18,747 nucleotides of DNA from Candidatus Nanopelagicales bacterium (GTDB taxonomy: Bacteria > Actinomycetota > Actinomycetes > S36-B12). Every line of letters starts with the position of its first letter. Positions within the stretch are counted from its first letter, which is position 1. The stretch is taken from the NCBI GenBank assembly GCA_030836325.1, contig JAURQC010000066.1:1-18747 (forward strand). The letters are read 5' to 3'. This document shows positions 7,415 through 15,810 of the stretch, one piece after another. Under the pieces are notes generated by a model, which did no database searches, was not told where the DNA came from, and was given only the letters and a program-made list of their open reading frames with translations. The position numbers and the translations under genes were made by a program.

Positions 7415-10400
7415 CGATCGATCCATCCTTCGTCGGCTGCCGCGGCGGCACGCCTTGAACGGCACTGACCAGTTCATCGGCCCACGTCAGCAATTCTTGG
7501 TCCTTCAGTGGTGCTGCGCCGATCGCGGAACCCGACGTCGGACGCGGCACGATGATCGTACGGACGGCAGGTTTAACCGTGGTGCGCGGGTATAGGCGGG
7601 TGATGCGCATCTGTGCCGACTCCGGGAGTTCGACCGGGTGCACGCGGACGGCATTTCCCTGAGCGATGACCTCCTCGATGCCGGCGGCTCGGCAGTGCAC
7701 ACGGAATCGAGCAACCTCCACCAGCGTGAGTGCCTCCGGCGGAAGAGGTCCGTACCTATCGGCTAACTCCGCAGTTACCTCGTCGACTTGCTCGTCTGTG
7801 TGGGCGTCGGCGAGGCGCTTGTACGCCTCGAGACGCAAACGCTCCGCAGGCACATAGCTTTCCGGCAGGTGGGCAGTGACGGGGAGCTCAACCTTCACTT
7901 CGGCTACCTCGGCTTCACCCTCGCCCAGACCAGCCTTGTGCTCCGCAAGCGCCTCACCTACGAGCCGTACGTAGAGGTCAAAGCCGACATCCGCGATATG
8001 GCCGCTTTGCTCACCACCAAGCAGATTTCCTGCACCCCGGATCTCCAGGTCCTTCATGGCAATCTGCATTCCCGACCCGAGGTCGGTCCGCTGAGCGATG
8101 GTGGAGAGCCGTTCGTGCGCCGTCTCGGTCAAGGGCTTGTTGGGGTCATAAAGGAGGTACGCGTAGGCCCGCTCTCGGCTTCGGCCCACTCGGCCACGAA
8201 GTTGGTGCAATTGAGACAGGCCAAAGCTGTCGGCGCGATCGACGATGAGGGTGTTGGCGTTGGCGATATCGATGCCGGATTCGACGATGGTGGTGCAGAC
8301 GAGGACGTCGATCTCCTTGTTCCAGAAGTCGACGATGACCTGCTCGAGGCGCCCTTCGGCCATCTGGCCGTGGGCGATTGCGATCCGGGCTTCAGGGACA
8401 AGATCCTGCAAGCGCTTGGCCGCACGTTCAATCGACTCCACCCGGTTGTGCACGAAGAACGCTTGGCCGTCACGCAGAAGTTCACGGCGAATGGCAGCAG
8501 CGATCTGCTTATCGTCGTATGGACCGACATAGGTCAGCACCGGGTGCCGCTCTTCCGGCGGGGTCTGGATCACTGACATCTCACGGATGCCCGTGACCGC
8601 CATCTCCAAGGTGCGCGGGATCGGTGTAGCAGACATCGCGAGAACATCGACGTTCGCTCGTAACGCCTTCAGGTGCTCCTTGTGCTCAACGCCGAACCTC
8701 TGCTCCTCGTCGATAATGACGAGCCCGAGATCCTTAAAGCGCACCTCGGGTGTGAGCAGTCGGTGGGTTCCGATGACAACATCGATGGTTCCATCGGTTA
8801 TCCCGGCAAGGACCTCAGTGCGCTCTTTGGTGGAGGTGAATCGTGAAAGCGCCGCCACTCGGATTGGGAAACTCGCGTATCGCTCGCTAAAGGTCGCCAG
8901 ATGCTGCTGGACGAGCAATGTGGTGGGAACCAGGACCGCCACCTGCTTGCCGTCCTGAACGGCCTTGAATGCAGCGCGCACTGCAATCTCGGTCTTGCCG
9001 TAGCCGACATCTCCACAGATGAGTCGATCCATCGGCGTTACCCGCTGCATGTCCAGCTTGACCTCGTCAATACACGCAAGTTGGTCGGGGGTCTCGACGT
9101 ACTCGAATGCGTCCTCGAGTTCTCGTTGCCATGGCGTATCCGGCCCAAACGCGTGTCCAGTGCTGGCCTGGCGTGCGGCGTATAGCCGTACGAGTTCCCC
9201 GGCAATTTGGCGCACAGCCTTGCGAGCACGACCTTTGGTCTTGGCCCAATCACCGCCACCGAGACGATGCAGGCTTGGCGATTCACCGCCAACGTAGCGA
9301 GTGATCAGATCGAGCTGATCCATCGGCAAGAACAGCCGATCTGCTGGTTGTCCGCGCTTGCTTGGTGCATATTCGATGATCAGGTACTCGCGCTCGGCCC
9401 CTTGCACAGTGCGACGGATCATCTCGACGTACTTGCCAACACCGTGGTGTTCATGCACAACGTAATCCCCCGCCTTCAACGTAAGCGGATCGATCGTCTT
9501 GCGTCGCCGACTCGGAAGTCGTTGACCGTCCTTGCCCGTTGACCGCTGCCCGAGCAGATCGCTCTCTGTGATGACCGTGACCGACGGCAGCACAAAACCC
9601 CGATGCAGGTGACTGCGCACCAGGTGAACTACGGCAGCATTAGTCGGATCGAGATCCTCCTCGAGCCGGGACGCAAGGTCGGCCTGCGACATCTCCTCGG
9701 CCAGCCGTTCTAGCGAACCTCGACCACCGGCGGTGACGACAACAACGCGGCCCTCAGCGAGCCAAGCGCGGAAGTCGCCAAATGCAATTCCGGCATCGCC
9801 TCGGTACTCCTCAGGTGCACTCGCTCCGATGTCAATGTCGGGGTCGGGATTGCGCAGAGGATCCAGCGACCACCACCTGCAGCCACGCGTGGTGGCCAAT
9901 TCGTGGAGTTCGTCGAGCGTCCGGTACGCGGCGGGCTCGATGTCGATCGGTACATCGGCTCCGACAGCCGCACTGTGCCAGCCTGCTTCCAAGAACTCCT
10001 GTGCTGTTCGGATTACATCCGCTGCTCGAGCACTTACCCGCTCGGGTTCACTGACGACGACGTGCGAGCCGCGCGGTAGCAACTCAAGGAGCGTGACCAT
10101 TGAGGAGTCGAACAAGGCGCTCAATGACTCCATGCCCTCGATCGCGAGACCTTCGGCAATCTGACCGCACATTTCCGCGATCCCGGGAGCGTGCTGGGCT
10201 AGCTCGCGAGCCCGGTCGCGCACCTCAGCGGTGAGCAGAAGCTCTCGCACAGGGGTTGCAAGGAGACCGTGCTCAACGGCTTCGAGTGAACGTTGGTCCG
10301 CCACCGCGAAGTGCCGGATGCCGTCAATCTCATCACCCCAAAATTCGACCCGGACGGCGTGTTCCTCGATAGACGGGAAGACATCGACGATGCCTCCACG

Positions 10401-10955
10401 AACGGCCACCTGACCGCGTCGTTCCACCAGGTCTACCCGTTCATAGCCCAGGCCCACCAACCGTTCGACGAGATCGGTGAGGTCGATGTGGTCACCGACG
10501 TGAAGGCGCACCGGCTCGGCTTCGGCGACCGCTGTCATGACCGGTTGCAGGGCAGCGCGCACCGAGGCGACAACCACATCGATCGACTGCAGTAGAGGAT
10601 CGTTGTTGTCTGGATAAGCGATACGGCGCAGCACATGGGTTCGTCGACCCACCGTGTCCGACGAAGGAGACAGTCGTTCGTGCGGAAGCGTTTCCCATGA
10701 GGGGAAGGTGGCGATACGCGCATCGGGAGCGAAGTCCTGCAAAGCGGCTGCCATGTCATCGGCACCCGACCCCGTTGGAGTCAAGACCAGTAATGGCGTC
10801 GTCGTTGCGCTGCGTATTCGATGGGCAACAAGAGGATGGGTACCGAGCAGAGCGTGGACGTCGATGTCGTGAGCCGACGGATCGGCCGCCAGTTCGGCCA
10901 CCCGGGTGATCGGCGGATACCGATCGAGGAGTTCATCTAGCCGGTGAAGGCTCAC
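7404..10955 (-). CDS. mfd: Transcription-repair coupling factor (Mfd)
   Basis: Mfd is the ATP-driven translocase that removes RNA polymerase stalled at DNA damage and recruits UvrA. The protein has 1183 residues from the GTG at 10955. Domains in order: UvrB-like module with PTGSGADDM and FPSWETLPHERLSP (about 40-100); RNA-polymerase-interacting CarD-like domain from about 490 (LKAGDYVVHEHHGVGKY); helicase motor with Walker A GDVGYGKTE near 646 and DEEQRFG near 748; second motor lobe with VCTTIVESGIDI and QLRGRVGRS; C-terminal UvrA-binding TRCF domain from about 1025. The GTG overlaps the stop of the CysQ-like gene as GTGA. The frame is open a further 174 bases upstream, but that would lie inside the neighbour and encodes no recognisable sequence. 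Confidence 0.97.
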   Translation of the reverse strand: MSLHRLDELLDRYPPITRVAELAADPSAHDIDVHALLGTHPLVAHRIRSATTTPLLVLTPTGSGADDMAAALQDFAPDARIATFPSWETLPHERLSPSSDTVGRRTHVLRRIAYPDNNDPLLQSIDVVVASVRAALQPVMTAVAEAEPVRLHVGDHIDLTDLVERLVGLGYERVDLVERRGQVAVRGGIVDVFPSIEEHAVRVEFWGDEIDGIRHFAVADQRSLEAVEHGLLATPVRELLLTAEVRDRARELAQHAPGIAEMCGQIAEGLAIEGMESLSALFDSSMVTLLELLPRGSHVVVSEPERVSARAADVIRTAQEFLEAGWHSAAVGADVPIDIEPAAYRTLDELHELATTRGCRWWSLDPLRNPDPDIDIGASAPEEYRGDAGIAFGDFRAWLAEGRVVVVTAGGRGSLERLAEEMSQADLASRLEEDLDPTNAAVVHLVRSHLHRGFVLPSVTVITESDLLGQRSTGKDGQRLPSRRRKTIDPLTLKAGDYVVHEHHGVGKYVEMIRRTVQGAEREYLIIEYAPSKRGQPADRLFLPMDQLDLITRYVGGESPSLHRLGGGDWAKTKGRARKAVRQIAGELVRLYAARQASTGHAFGPDTPWQRELEDAFEYVETPDQLACIDEVKLDMQRVTPMDRLICGDVGYGKTEIAVRAAFKAVQDGKQVAVLVPTTLLVQQHLATFSERYASFPIRVAALSRFTSTKERTEVLAGITDGTIDVVIGTHRLLTPEVRFKDLGLVIIDEEQRFGVEHKEHLKALRANVDVLAMSATPIPRTLEMAVTGIREMSVIQTPPEERHPVLTYVGPYDDKQIAAAIRRELLRDGQAFFVHNRVESIERAAKRLQDLVPEARIAIAHGQMAEGRLEQVIVDFWNKEIDVLVCTTIVESGIDIANANTLIVDRADSFGLSQLHQLRGRVGRSRERAYAYLLYDPNKPLTETAHERLSTIAQRTDLGSGMQIAMKDLEIRGAGNLLGGEQSGHIADVGFDLYVRLVGEALAEHKAGLGEGEAEVAEVKVELPVTAHLPESYVPAERLRLEAYKRLADAHTDEQVDEVTAELADRYGPLPPEALTLVEVARFRVHCRAAGIEEVIAQGNAVRVHPVELPESAQMRITRLYPRTTVKPAVRTIIVPRPTSGSAIGAAPLKDQELLTWADELVSAVQGVPPRQPTKDGSIDGE

Positions 10956-11770
10956 GTTGCGGATGCCTCCGCAAGGGCCTGCATCACGTACGGGTACAGC
11001 GTGGGGTGGGCCACCACGAGGTTGTTGACGTAGGGCGGCATGTGATTGAACGTAATCGTTTCCCCACCAGTGTTGGAGCAGCGCAGCCCGTAATGCATCG
11101 CGACGCCATAGGGGGCCGCGACATCCCATTCATAGAAGCCGGTGTCGTGTAGGTAGACGTCAGCTCGACCCTTCAAGATCTCGTTCACCTTGGCACCCAC
11201 GGAACCGACGTCGACGACTTCCACACCGCGGTCACTGATCCCGGCAGCGGCCAGCAGACCTCCGAGCACTGAACAGGTGGCATCGAGGGTTGCGGGTGGT
11301 CGGCTTCGGGACGCGACGACGCGAATCGGTCGAGTCGTGTCCAATGGCAAGCCGTCGACGTCGTCCAGCACCGAGCGGGTCATGTCCTGCGCCGGCAGAT
11401 CGACTGTGCATGCATGCAGTTCTCCGCCGGCCCACAAAGCGACATGCACGGCAAAGTCCGGGCGATTTTGACCGTATTCCCAGGTGCCATCGAGCGGGTC
11501 GACGATCCACACACGATCGGACTCCAAACGAGAAGAGTCGTCCTTGGCTTCCTCACTCAAGACAGAATCCCCCGGACGGGCATCGGCCAGGAAGTCGAGG
11601 ATGAGGTCGTTAGATGACGCGTCGGCCTGGTCACGGAGTTTGTTTGCTGTTTCCTTGTCCTGCACTTCTCCATGCTCAGCTACGAAGTCAGCACGAATCT
11701 TCAGCAGCAACTGCCCCGCGCGCTGGGCTACATCGCGCGATACCTCAGCATCGGAGCGTGGATCACTCAT
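10952..11770 (-). CDS. cysQ: CysQ-like 3'(2'),5'-bisphosphate nucleotidase (inositol monophosphatase family)
   Basis: This 272-residue enzyme belongs to the metal-dependent, lithium-sensitive inositol monophosphatase superfamily. The metal-binding residues are present: SEEAKDD at 72-78, DPLDGT at 91-96 and YEWDVAAP at 213-220. The EWD-AAP form and the C-terminal PYVNNLVVAHP resemble actinobacterial CysQ proteins, which hydrolyse 3'-phosphoadenosine 5'-phosphate, a by-product of sulfate activation that inhibits exoribonucleases; some also act on inositol phosphate or fructose bisphosphate. Substrate choice is therefore inferred. The ATG overlaps the pth stop (ATGA) and its own stop overlaps the mfd start (GTGA), so it is tightly embedded in the translation and repair operon. 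No sulfur-assimilation genes are visible nearby. Confidence 0.88.
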   Translation of the reverse strand: MSDPRSDAEVSRDVAQRAGQLLLKIRADFVAEHGEVQDKETANKLRDQADASSNDLILDFLADARPGDSVLSEEAKDDSSRLESDRVWIVDPLDGTWEYGQNRPDFAVHVALWAGGELHACTVDLPAQDMTRSVLDDVDGLPLDTTRPIRVVASRSRPPATLDATCSVLGGLLAAAGISDRGVEVVDVGSVGAKVNEILKGRADVYLHDTGFYEWDVAAPYGVAMHYGLRCSNTGGETITFNHMPPYVNNLVVAHPTLYPYVMQALAEASAT

Positions 11771-12390
11771 GGGTTTCCTCCACTGCCGTGTTCGCCGCCG
11801 GACGGCCGTTCGTTGAACCTATTCTGCGCCACTTCCAGACCCTGCCGAACGAGTGTCTCGACAGCATCGCTCGCCCGGGATAAGAAACCGGGAAGTTCCG
11901 TGCGCTGCGCACCCGAGAACGCCTGCAACACAAAGTCCGCCGGAACTTGCCGACCCGGAGGGCGACCGATACCCAAACGGATGCGGAAATAGTCGCCGGA
12001 TCCGATCGCCGAGCGGATGCTCTTCAAACCGTTGTGACCACCATCGCCGCCACCCTTCTTGATACGTAGAGCCGTGAAATCAATATCGAGCTCGTCGTGC
12101 AACACCACCAACCGCTCGGGTGGGATCCGGTAGAAGGCCATCGCAGCTTTGACCGGGCCGCCGCTTTCGTTCATGTAAGAAAGCGGCGCGCACAGCACCA
12201 CGGAAACACGATCACCCGGGAAGCCGAGATGGGTTTCCGCGATGTTCGCCAACGCCTTCTTGTGCCGCGAGAGCTTTGCCCCAACCTGGTCGGCCATGAC
12301 ATCAACGGCCATCGCCCCGATGTTGTGCCGGGTCGCGGCGTATTGCGGGCCGGGATTGCCCAGACCAACGATCAGCCAGGGCTCGGACAT
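11767..12390 (-). CDS. pth: Peptidyl-tRNA hydrolase
   Basis: Pth frees tRNA from peptidyl-tRNA that has dropped off ribosomes. From the ATG at 12390 the protein has 207 residues, close to the family norm. It starts MSEPWLIVGLGNPGPQY, with N12 in the NPGPxY motif, the catalytic H22 in TRHNIG, N74 in LSYMNESGG, H98-D99 in VLHDELD, and the GGGDGGHNGLKS loop with H119/N120 that binds tRNA. All expected catalytic residues are present. The frame is open to a TTG at 12444, directly after rplY, but those 18 extra residues match nothing and the ATG start places the conserved N terminus correctly. It follows rplY by 54 bases, the usual partner in actinomycetes, and overlaps the CysQ-like gene by ATGA. 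The C-terminal tail is Gly-rich. Confidence 0.96.
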   Translation of the reverse strand: MSEPWLIVGLGNPGPQYAATRHNIGAMAVDVMADQVGAKLSRHKKALANIAETHLGFPGDRVSVVLCAPLSYMNESGGPVKAAMAFYRIPPERLVVLHDELDIDFTALRIKKGGGDGGHNGLKSIRSAIGSGDYFRIRLGIGRPPGRQVPADFVLQAFSGAQRTELPGFLSRASDAVETLVRQGLEVAQNRFNERPSGGEHGSGGNP

Positions 12391-12444
12391 ATCGCTGTGC
12401 TCGCTAGGACGCCTGGAGATGAACCTTCTGGTGAGCAGCGACAA

Positions 12445-13026
12445 CTACTCTGCGGCGGCGTCGCCGCCACCGGACTCCACCGCAGCAGCCTCGTCGCCAC
12501 CGGACTCCGCCGCAGCAGCCTCGCGAGCCGCTTCGCGAGCTGCAGCAGCGGCCGCCATTTCCGCGGCACGCTCCTTGACGTCGGCAACGGCGTGGTCGAC
12601 AGCCTCCAGCGGATCCTCACCACGTGCGACAGCCTCTTCCAGAGCCATGATCACCGAGGCGGCGTCGTAGCCGGCCTCCGCAGCGGCGATCTCGGCCTTT
12701 GCGACGGCATCGGCGTAGGAGCTACGGATCGCAGCCTCTTGCTTGGTGATGATCACGAGATCGACGTGCTCGAGGTTGCGCTTAACCGGATCGCGCTGCA
12801 CGTCGCGCGGCTTGGTCAGGTAGGTGGTTCCACCGTAGGTAACGTTGAGGACCACGCGGGGCTTGCGGAGCGCGAGATCGATCTCATGCTCGTCGAGCGC
12901 GACGTGGGTCAGTTGCACATCAGTGCCGTAGATGACGGCGGGGATGTTGCCGGAGCGACGCAGGCGACGGGCAGCACCCTTGCCGAAGTCGGTACGGGGC
13001 TCAGCGTTGATCTCGACGTTCGTCAC
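12445..13026 (-). CDS. rplY: 50S ribosomal protein L25 with an alanine-rich helical C terminus
   Basis: L25 binds 5S rRNA in the large ribosomal subunit; longer forms are called Ctc/TL5. The protein has 193 residues from a GTG at 13026 with a strong GAGGAG site six bases before it. Residues 1-95 are a clear L25 domain: EPRTDFGKGAARRLRRSGNIPAVIYG, then the region around KRNLEHVDL. Residues 96-193 do not look like the beta-rich C-terminal domain normal for Ctc proteins. They are Ala/Glu-rich and helical (AAAEAGYDAASVIMALEEAV), then AAREAAREAAAA and a Gly-Ser-Glu tail containing a 10-residue duplication. It is separated from prs by 218 bases and is probably the first gene of the pth-cysQ-mfd transcript. 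Confidence 0.92.
   Translation of the reverse strand: MTNVEINAEPRTDFGKGAARRLRRSGNIPAVIYGTDVQLTHVALDEHEIDLALRKPRVVLNVTYGGTTYLTKPRDVQRDPVKRNLEHVDLVIITKQEAAIRSSYADAVAKAEIAAAEAGYDAASVIMALEEAVARGEDPLEAVDHAVADVKERAAEMAAAAAAREAAREAAAAESGGDEAAAVESGGGDAAAE
12461..12520. repeat. Two 30-base tandem repeats in the 3' end of rplY
   Basis: Units at 12461-12490 and 12491-12520 match at 28 of 30 bases by direct reading; both contain CCACCGGACTCC and CGCAGCAGCC. Because the period is a multiple of three, the frame is kept and each unit adds ten residues of the type EAAAxESGGG to the L25 tail. A looser GCAGCAGC/GCGAGC pattern continues to about 12560. This looks like a recent slippage duplication in a region without strong constraint. 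Confidence 0.85.
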
Positions 13027-13244
13027 GGGGTCTCCTCGGCGTTCTCTTCGTTCAGTTCGTGTGGTTGCACGTGGTTGGCATGCGCCTCGCGGGGGTGCGG
13101 ACAGACGTCAGGTGGCACCACCCGCGTCGATCACGGCGACCTGCCCTGTAGGACCGGTCTCCCTCGCCGAGGAACGCACGGAGTCTAGAGGCATGCCTAA
13201 GCACGGTCCGACACCGGCCTATGCCACCGGCTCACGAGAGCGAC

Positions 13245-14243
13245 TCAGTGTGACGAGGCCTCATCCGCTGTAGCCGGCTCGAACATCGAGGTGACAGATC
13301 CGTCGGTGAAGACTTCGTTGATCGCCTTGGCGAGGATCGGAGCAATCGACAGTGTCGTCAGTTTCTCGAACTGTCGATCCTCGGGGATGGGGAGCGTGTC
13401 AGTGACGACCACCTCCGAGATCCGCGACTGCTGCAATCGCTCTTTCGCGGGATCGCTAAGGATTCCGTGGGTCGCAGCCACGATTACGTCCTTCGCCCCG
13501 TTCTCGAAGAGGGTCTCTGCCGCCTTCACGATGGTGCCCCCGGTATCGATCATGTCGTCGACGACAACGCACACCCGATCCTTCACGTCACCCACGACCT
13601 CGAATACCCGCACTTGGTTCGGCACGTCCGGATCCCGACGCTTGTGGATGATCGCCAACGGAGCGCCCAGGACGTCGGTCCACCGCTCGGCTACGCGAAC
13701 TCGTCCGGCGTCCGGGGAGACCACCGTTATCTCGTCGGTGGAAACTCGAGATGCCACGTGCTCGGCGAGCAGCGGTAGAGCGAACAGATGGTCCACCGGG
13801 CCGTCGAAGAAGCCCTGGATCTGCGAGGTGTGGAGGTCGACGGTCATGAGCCGGTCGGCGCCTGCTGCCTTGAACAGGTCTGCCATTAGTCGGGCAGAGA
13901 TCGGCTCGCGGCCACGGTGCTTCTTGTCTTGCCGGGCATACCCGTAGAACGGCACGATCACTGTGATGCGCTTGGCCGATGCTCGCTTCAGCGCATCGAT
14001 CATGATCAGTTGTTCCATGATCCACGTATTGATCGGGGTGGTGTGACTTTGCAGCACGAATGCATCTGTGCCACGAACCGATTCGCGAAAGCGGATGAAA
14101 ATCTCGCCGTTGGCGAAGTCGTAAGCGAGTGTCGGCGAGAGCGCTATGCCGAGTTCATCGGCGACGGACTCTGCGAGTTCCGGATGCGACCTGCCACTGA
14201 GCAGGACCAGTCGCTTTTGCGTCGGTACGGACTTCTCGGCCAC
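13245..14243 (-). CDS. prs: Ribose-phosphate pyrophosphokinase (PRPP synthetase)
   Basis: Prs makes 5-phosphoribosyl 1-diphosphate from ribose 5-phosphate and ATP, the precursor of nucleotides, His, Trp and NAD and, in actinomycetes, of the arabinose donor for cell-wall polymers. The 332-residue product is a full-length class I enzyme: FANGEIFIRFRESVRG (N-terminal region), the flexible-loop segment YGYARQDKKHRGREPISARL, the divalent-cation site DLHTSQIQGFF, and the PRPP-binding loop VVVDDMIDTGGTI. The start is a GTG directly following the glmU stop (TGAGTG), with GGAGG five bases before it. The glmU-prs pairing is conserved in many bacteria. No convincing terminator is seen after its stop. 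Confidence 0.97.
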   Translation of the reverse strand: MAEKSVPTQKRLVLLSGRSHPELAESVADELGIALSPTLAYDFANGEIFIRFRESVRGTDAFVLQSHTTPINTWIMEQLIMIDALKRASAKRITVIVPFYGYARQDKKHRGREPISARLMADLFKAAGADRLMTVDLHTSQIQGFFDGPVDHLFALPLLAEHVASRVSTDEITVVSPDAGRVRVAERWTDVLGAPLAIIHKRRDPDVPNQVRVFEVVGDVKDRVCVVVDDMIDTGGTIVKAAETLFENGAKDVIVAATHGILSDPAKERLQQSRISEVVVTDTLPIPEDRQFEKLTTLSIAPILAKAINEVFTDGSVTSMFEPATADEASSH

Positions 14244-15728
14244 TCATTCCTCCCGAACGGAATCGTCTTCGCGAACCCTGTCAGATGCCCCCGATGCATC
14301 GCTCGCCGCCCTCGCAGAACGTGCTGAATCGGAGTCTGGGCGCCTGCGCTCGACCCATCCGGCGATGTTCCGCTGACGAGCTCTGCCCACGGCCATCGCT
14401 CCCGGTGGAACGTCGTCGGTGATGACCGATCCTGCGGCGGTGTACGCCCCATCGCCAATCTCGACCGGCGCGACCAGCATGGAGTCGCTGCCGACTCGCA
14501 CGTCTTTGCCCACCACGGTGCGATGCTTGTTCTGACCGTCGTAATTGACGAAGACAGTAGCCGCGCCGATGTTGGTCCCCTCACCGATCTCGGCATCGCC
14601 CACGTAGGACAGGTGCGGGACCTTCGCGCCATCACCCACGCTCGAGTTCTTGATCTCCACGTACGCACCGGCCTTGGCCCCGGCGCCGAGTTGAGCACCA
14701 GGGCGCAGGTAAGTGAAGGGGCCCACCTGCGCACCGTCACCAATCACTGCCAGTTCAGCCCAGGTGTGGATGACATCGGCATTGGCACCCACTTCGCAGG
14801 ACACCAAGGTGGTGCCCGGGCCGATGCGAGCCCCTCCGGCGATAGCCGTCGGACCCCGAAGGATCGTCTGCGGAAGCAAGGTCACATCGGGCTCGAGCTC
14901 GACGTCCACGTCGATCCAGACACTGGACGGATTGGCCATCGAGACACCATCACGCATCCAGCGCAGATTGATCCGGTCGCGCATGATCGCAGCAGCCTCG
15001 GCCAGCTGCGCGCGGTCGTTGACTCCACGAATGTCGTCCGCATCGGGCGCGATATGTCCTCGTACCCGGTGGCCCGACTCAGTTAGCAGGCCGACGACGT
15101 CTGTCAGGTATTCCTCACCTTGCGCGTTGTCGGTTCCCAATTTGCCGAGGGCCTCCCCAAGCAGAGCAGCCTCGAATGCGTACATGCCGGAATTGATCTC
15201 GTCGATGCGGCGTTGTTCGGCACTGGCGTCGCGTTCTTCGACGATCGACGCGACGAAGTCGATGGGCGGTTCCCCAGCGCGCACAACCCGGCCATAGCCC
15301 GTTGGGTCGGGAACTTGTGCGGTGAGCACAGTGCATGCGGAGTCGTGCGCGGCCAACATGCCCGAGAGGGTCTCGCCGGTCAGCAAGGGCGTATCCCCGG
15401 TCAGCACAACCACCGATCGGTTGAGTTCGGCACCGCGGGCCAGAAGGTCTTCAAGCGCTATTCGAACGGCATGGCCGGTACCGCGTTGTTCTTCCTGCAC
15501 CACAGTCAAGACCCAGGGCGCCACCTCGGCGAGATGCTCCACCACCTGATCGCGTCCATGCCCGACCACCACAACCACATGCTCGGGCTCGAGGTGAGCC
15601 GCTGCTTCGATCACGTGTCCGACCAAAGAGCGGCCCGCAATCGGGTGGAGCACCTTGGGGACAGCGGATTTCATCCGCTTGCCTTCGCCGGCGGCCAGGA
15701 TGATCACAGCCGAAGGACGTGCGCTCAT
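14244..15728 (-). CDS. glmU: Bifunctional UDP-GlcNAc pyrophosphorylase / glucosamine-1-phosphate acetyltransferase
   Basis: GlmU makes UDP-N-acetylglucosamine for peptidoglycan: it acetylates glucosamine-1-phosphate and then uridylates it. From the ATG at 15728 there are 494 residues. The uridyltransferase domain starts with IILAAGEGKRM (9-19) and PK at 24-25, followed by GTGHAVRIAL and LTGDTPLL. The C-terminal left-handed beta-helix shows hexapeptide repeats (IGPGTTL, IGEGTNIGAATVFVNYDG, VRVGSDSMLVAPVEIGDG) and ends near RQRNIAGWVERR. A disordered Ser/Asp/Arg-rich tail of about 30 residues follows. The frame is open another 126 bases upstream, but that stretch matches nothing and would cross the start of the divergent gene; AAGGA lies seven bases before the chosen ATG. 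Confidence 0.97.
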   Translation of the reverse strand: MSARPSAVIILAAGEGKRMKSAVPKVLHPIAGRSLVGHVIEAAAHLEPEHVVVVVGHGRDQVVEHLAEVAPWVLTVVQEEQRGTGHAVRIALEDLLARGAELNRSVVVLTGDTPLLTGETLSGMLAAHDSACTVLTAQVPDPTGYGRVVRAGEPPIDFVASIVEERDASAEQRRIDEINSGMYAFEAALLGEALGKLGTDNAQGEEYLTDVVGLLTESGHRVRGHIAPDADDIRGVNDRAQLAEAAAIMRDRINLRWMRDGVSMANPSSVWIDVDVELEPDVTLLPQTILRGPTAIAGGARIGPGTTLVSCEVGANADVIHTWAELAVIGDGAQVGPFTYLRPGAQLGAGAKAGAYVEIKNSSVGDGAKVPHLSYVGDAEIGEGTNIGAATVFVNYDGQNKHRTVVGKDVRVGSDSMLVAPVEIGDGAYTAAGSVITDDVPPGAMAVGRARQRNIAGWVERRRPDSDSARSARAASDASGASDRVREDDSVREE

Positions 15729-15810
15729 AGTGTCATCCTTGCGTATCAGCCCCCGTGCCCGGCACCGGAATACCGGAATGACGTCTGACCCGCAGGGAGG
15801 TTCGTCCCGC

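Noticed and set aside
10956..11129. Upstream extension of the mfd frame by 58 codons
   Set aside because: It lies wholly inside the CysQ-like gene, the encoded residues match no Mfd N terminus, and the GTG with a GTGA overlap fits the family start.
12097..13188. Long plus-strand open frame of 363 codons opposite pth and rplY
   Set aside because: It is antisense to two clearly conserved genes, shows no recognisable domain, and is Gly/Arg/His-rich as expected from reading GC-rich genes backwards.
13027..13244. Gap between prs and rplY examined for an RNA gene, small peptide or terminator
   Set aside because: Only short CCGG and GGTGGTGCCACC-type palindromes and a weak TAGACT -10-like element were seen, with no hairpin plus T-tract and no convincing ORF. 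A promoter for rplY probably lies here but I cannot place it.
15758..15780. CCGGAATA direct repeat in the glmU divergent region as an operator
   Set aside because: Two short copies (CCGGAATA/CCGGAAT) in 82 bases of GC-rich DNA; too little to call a regulatory site.
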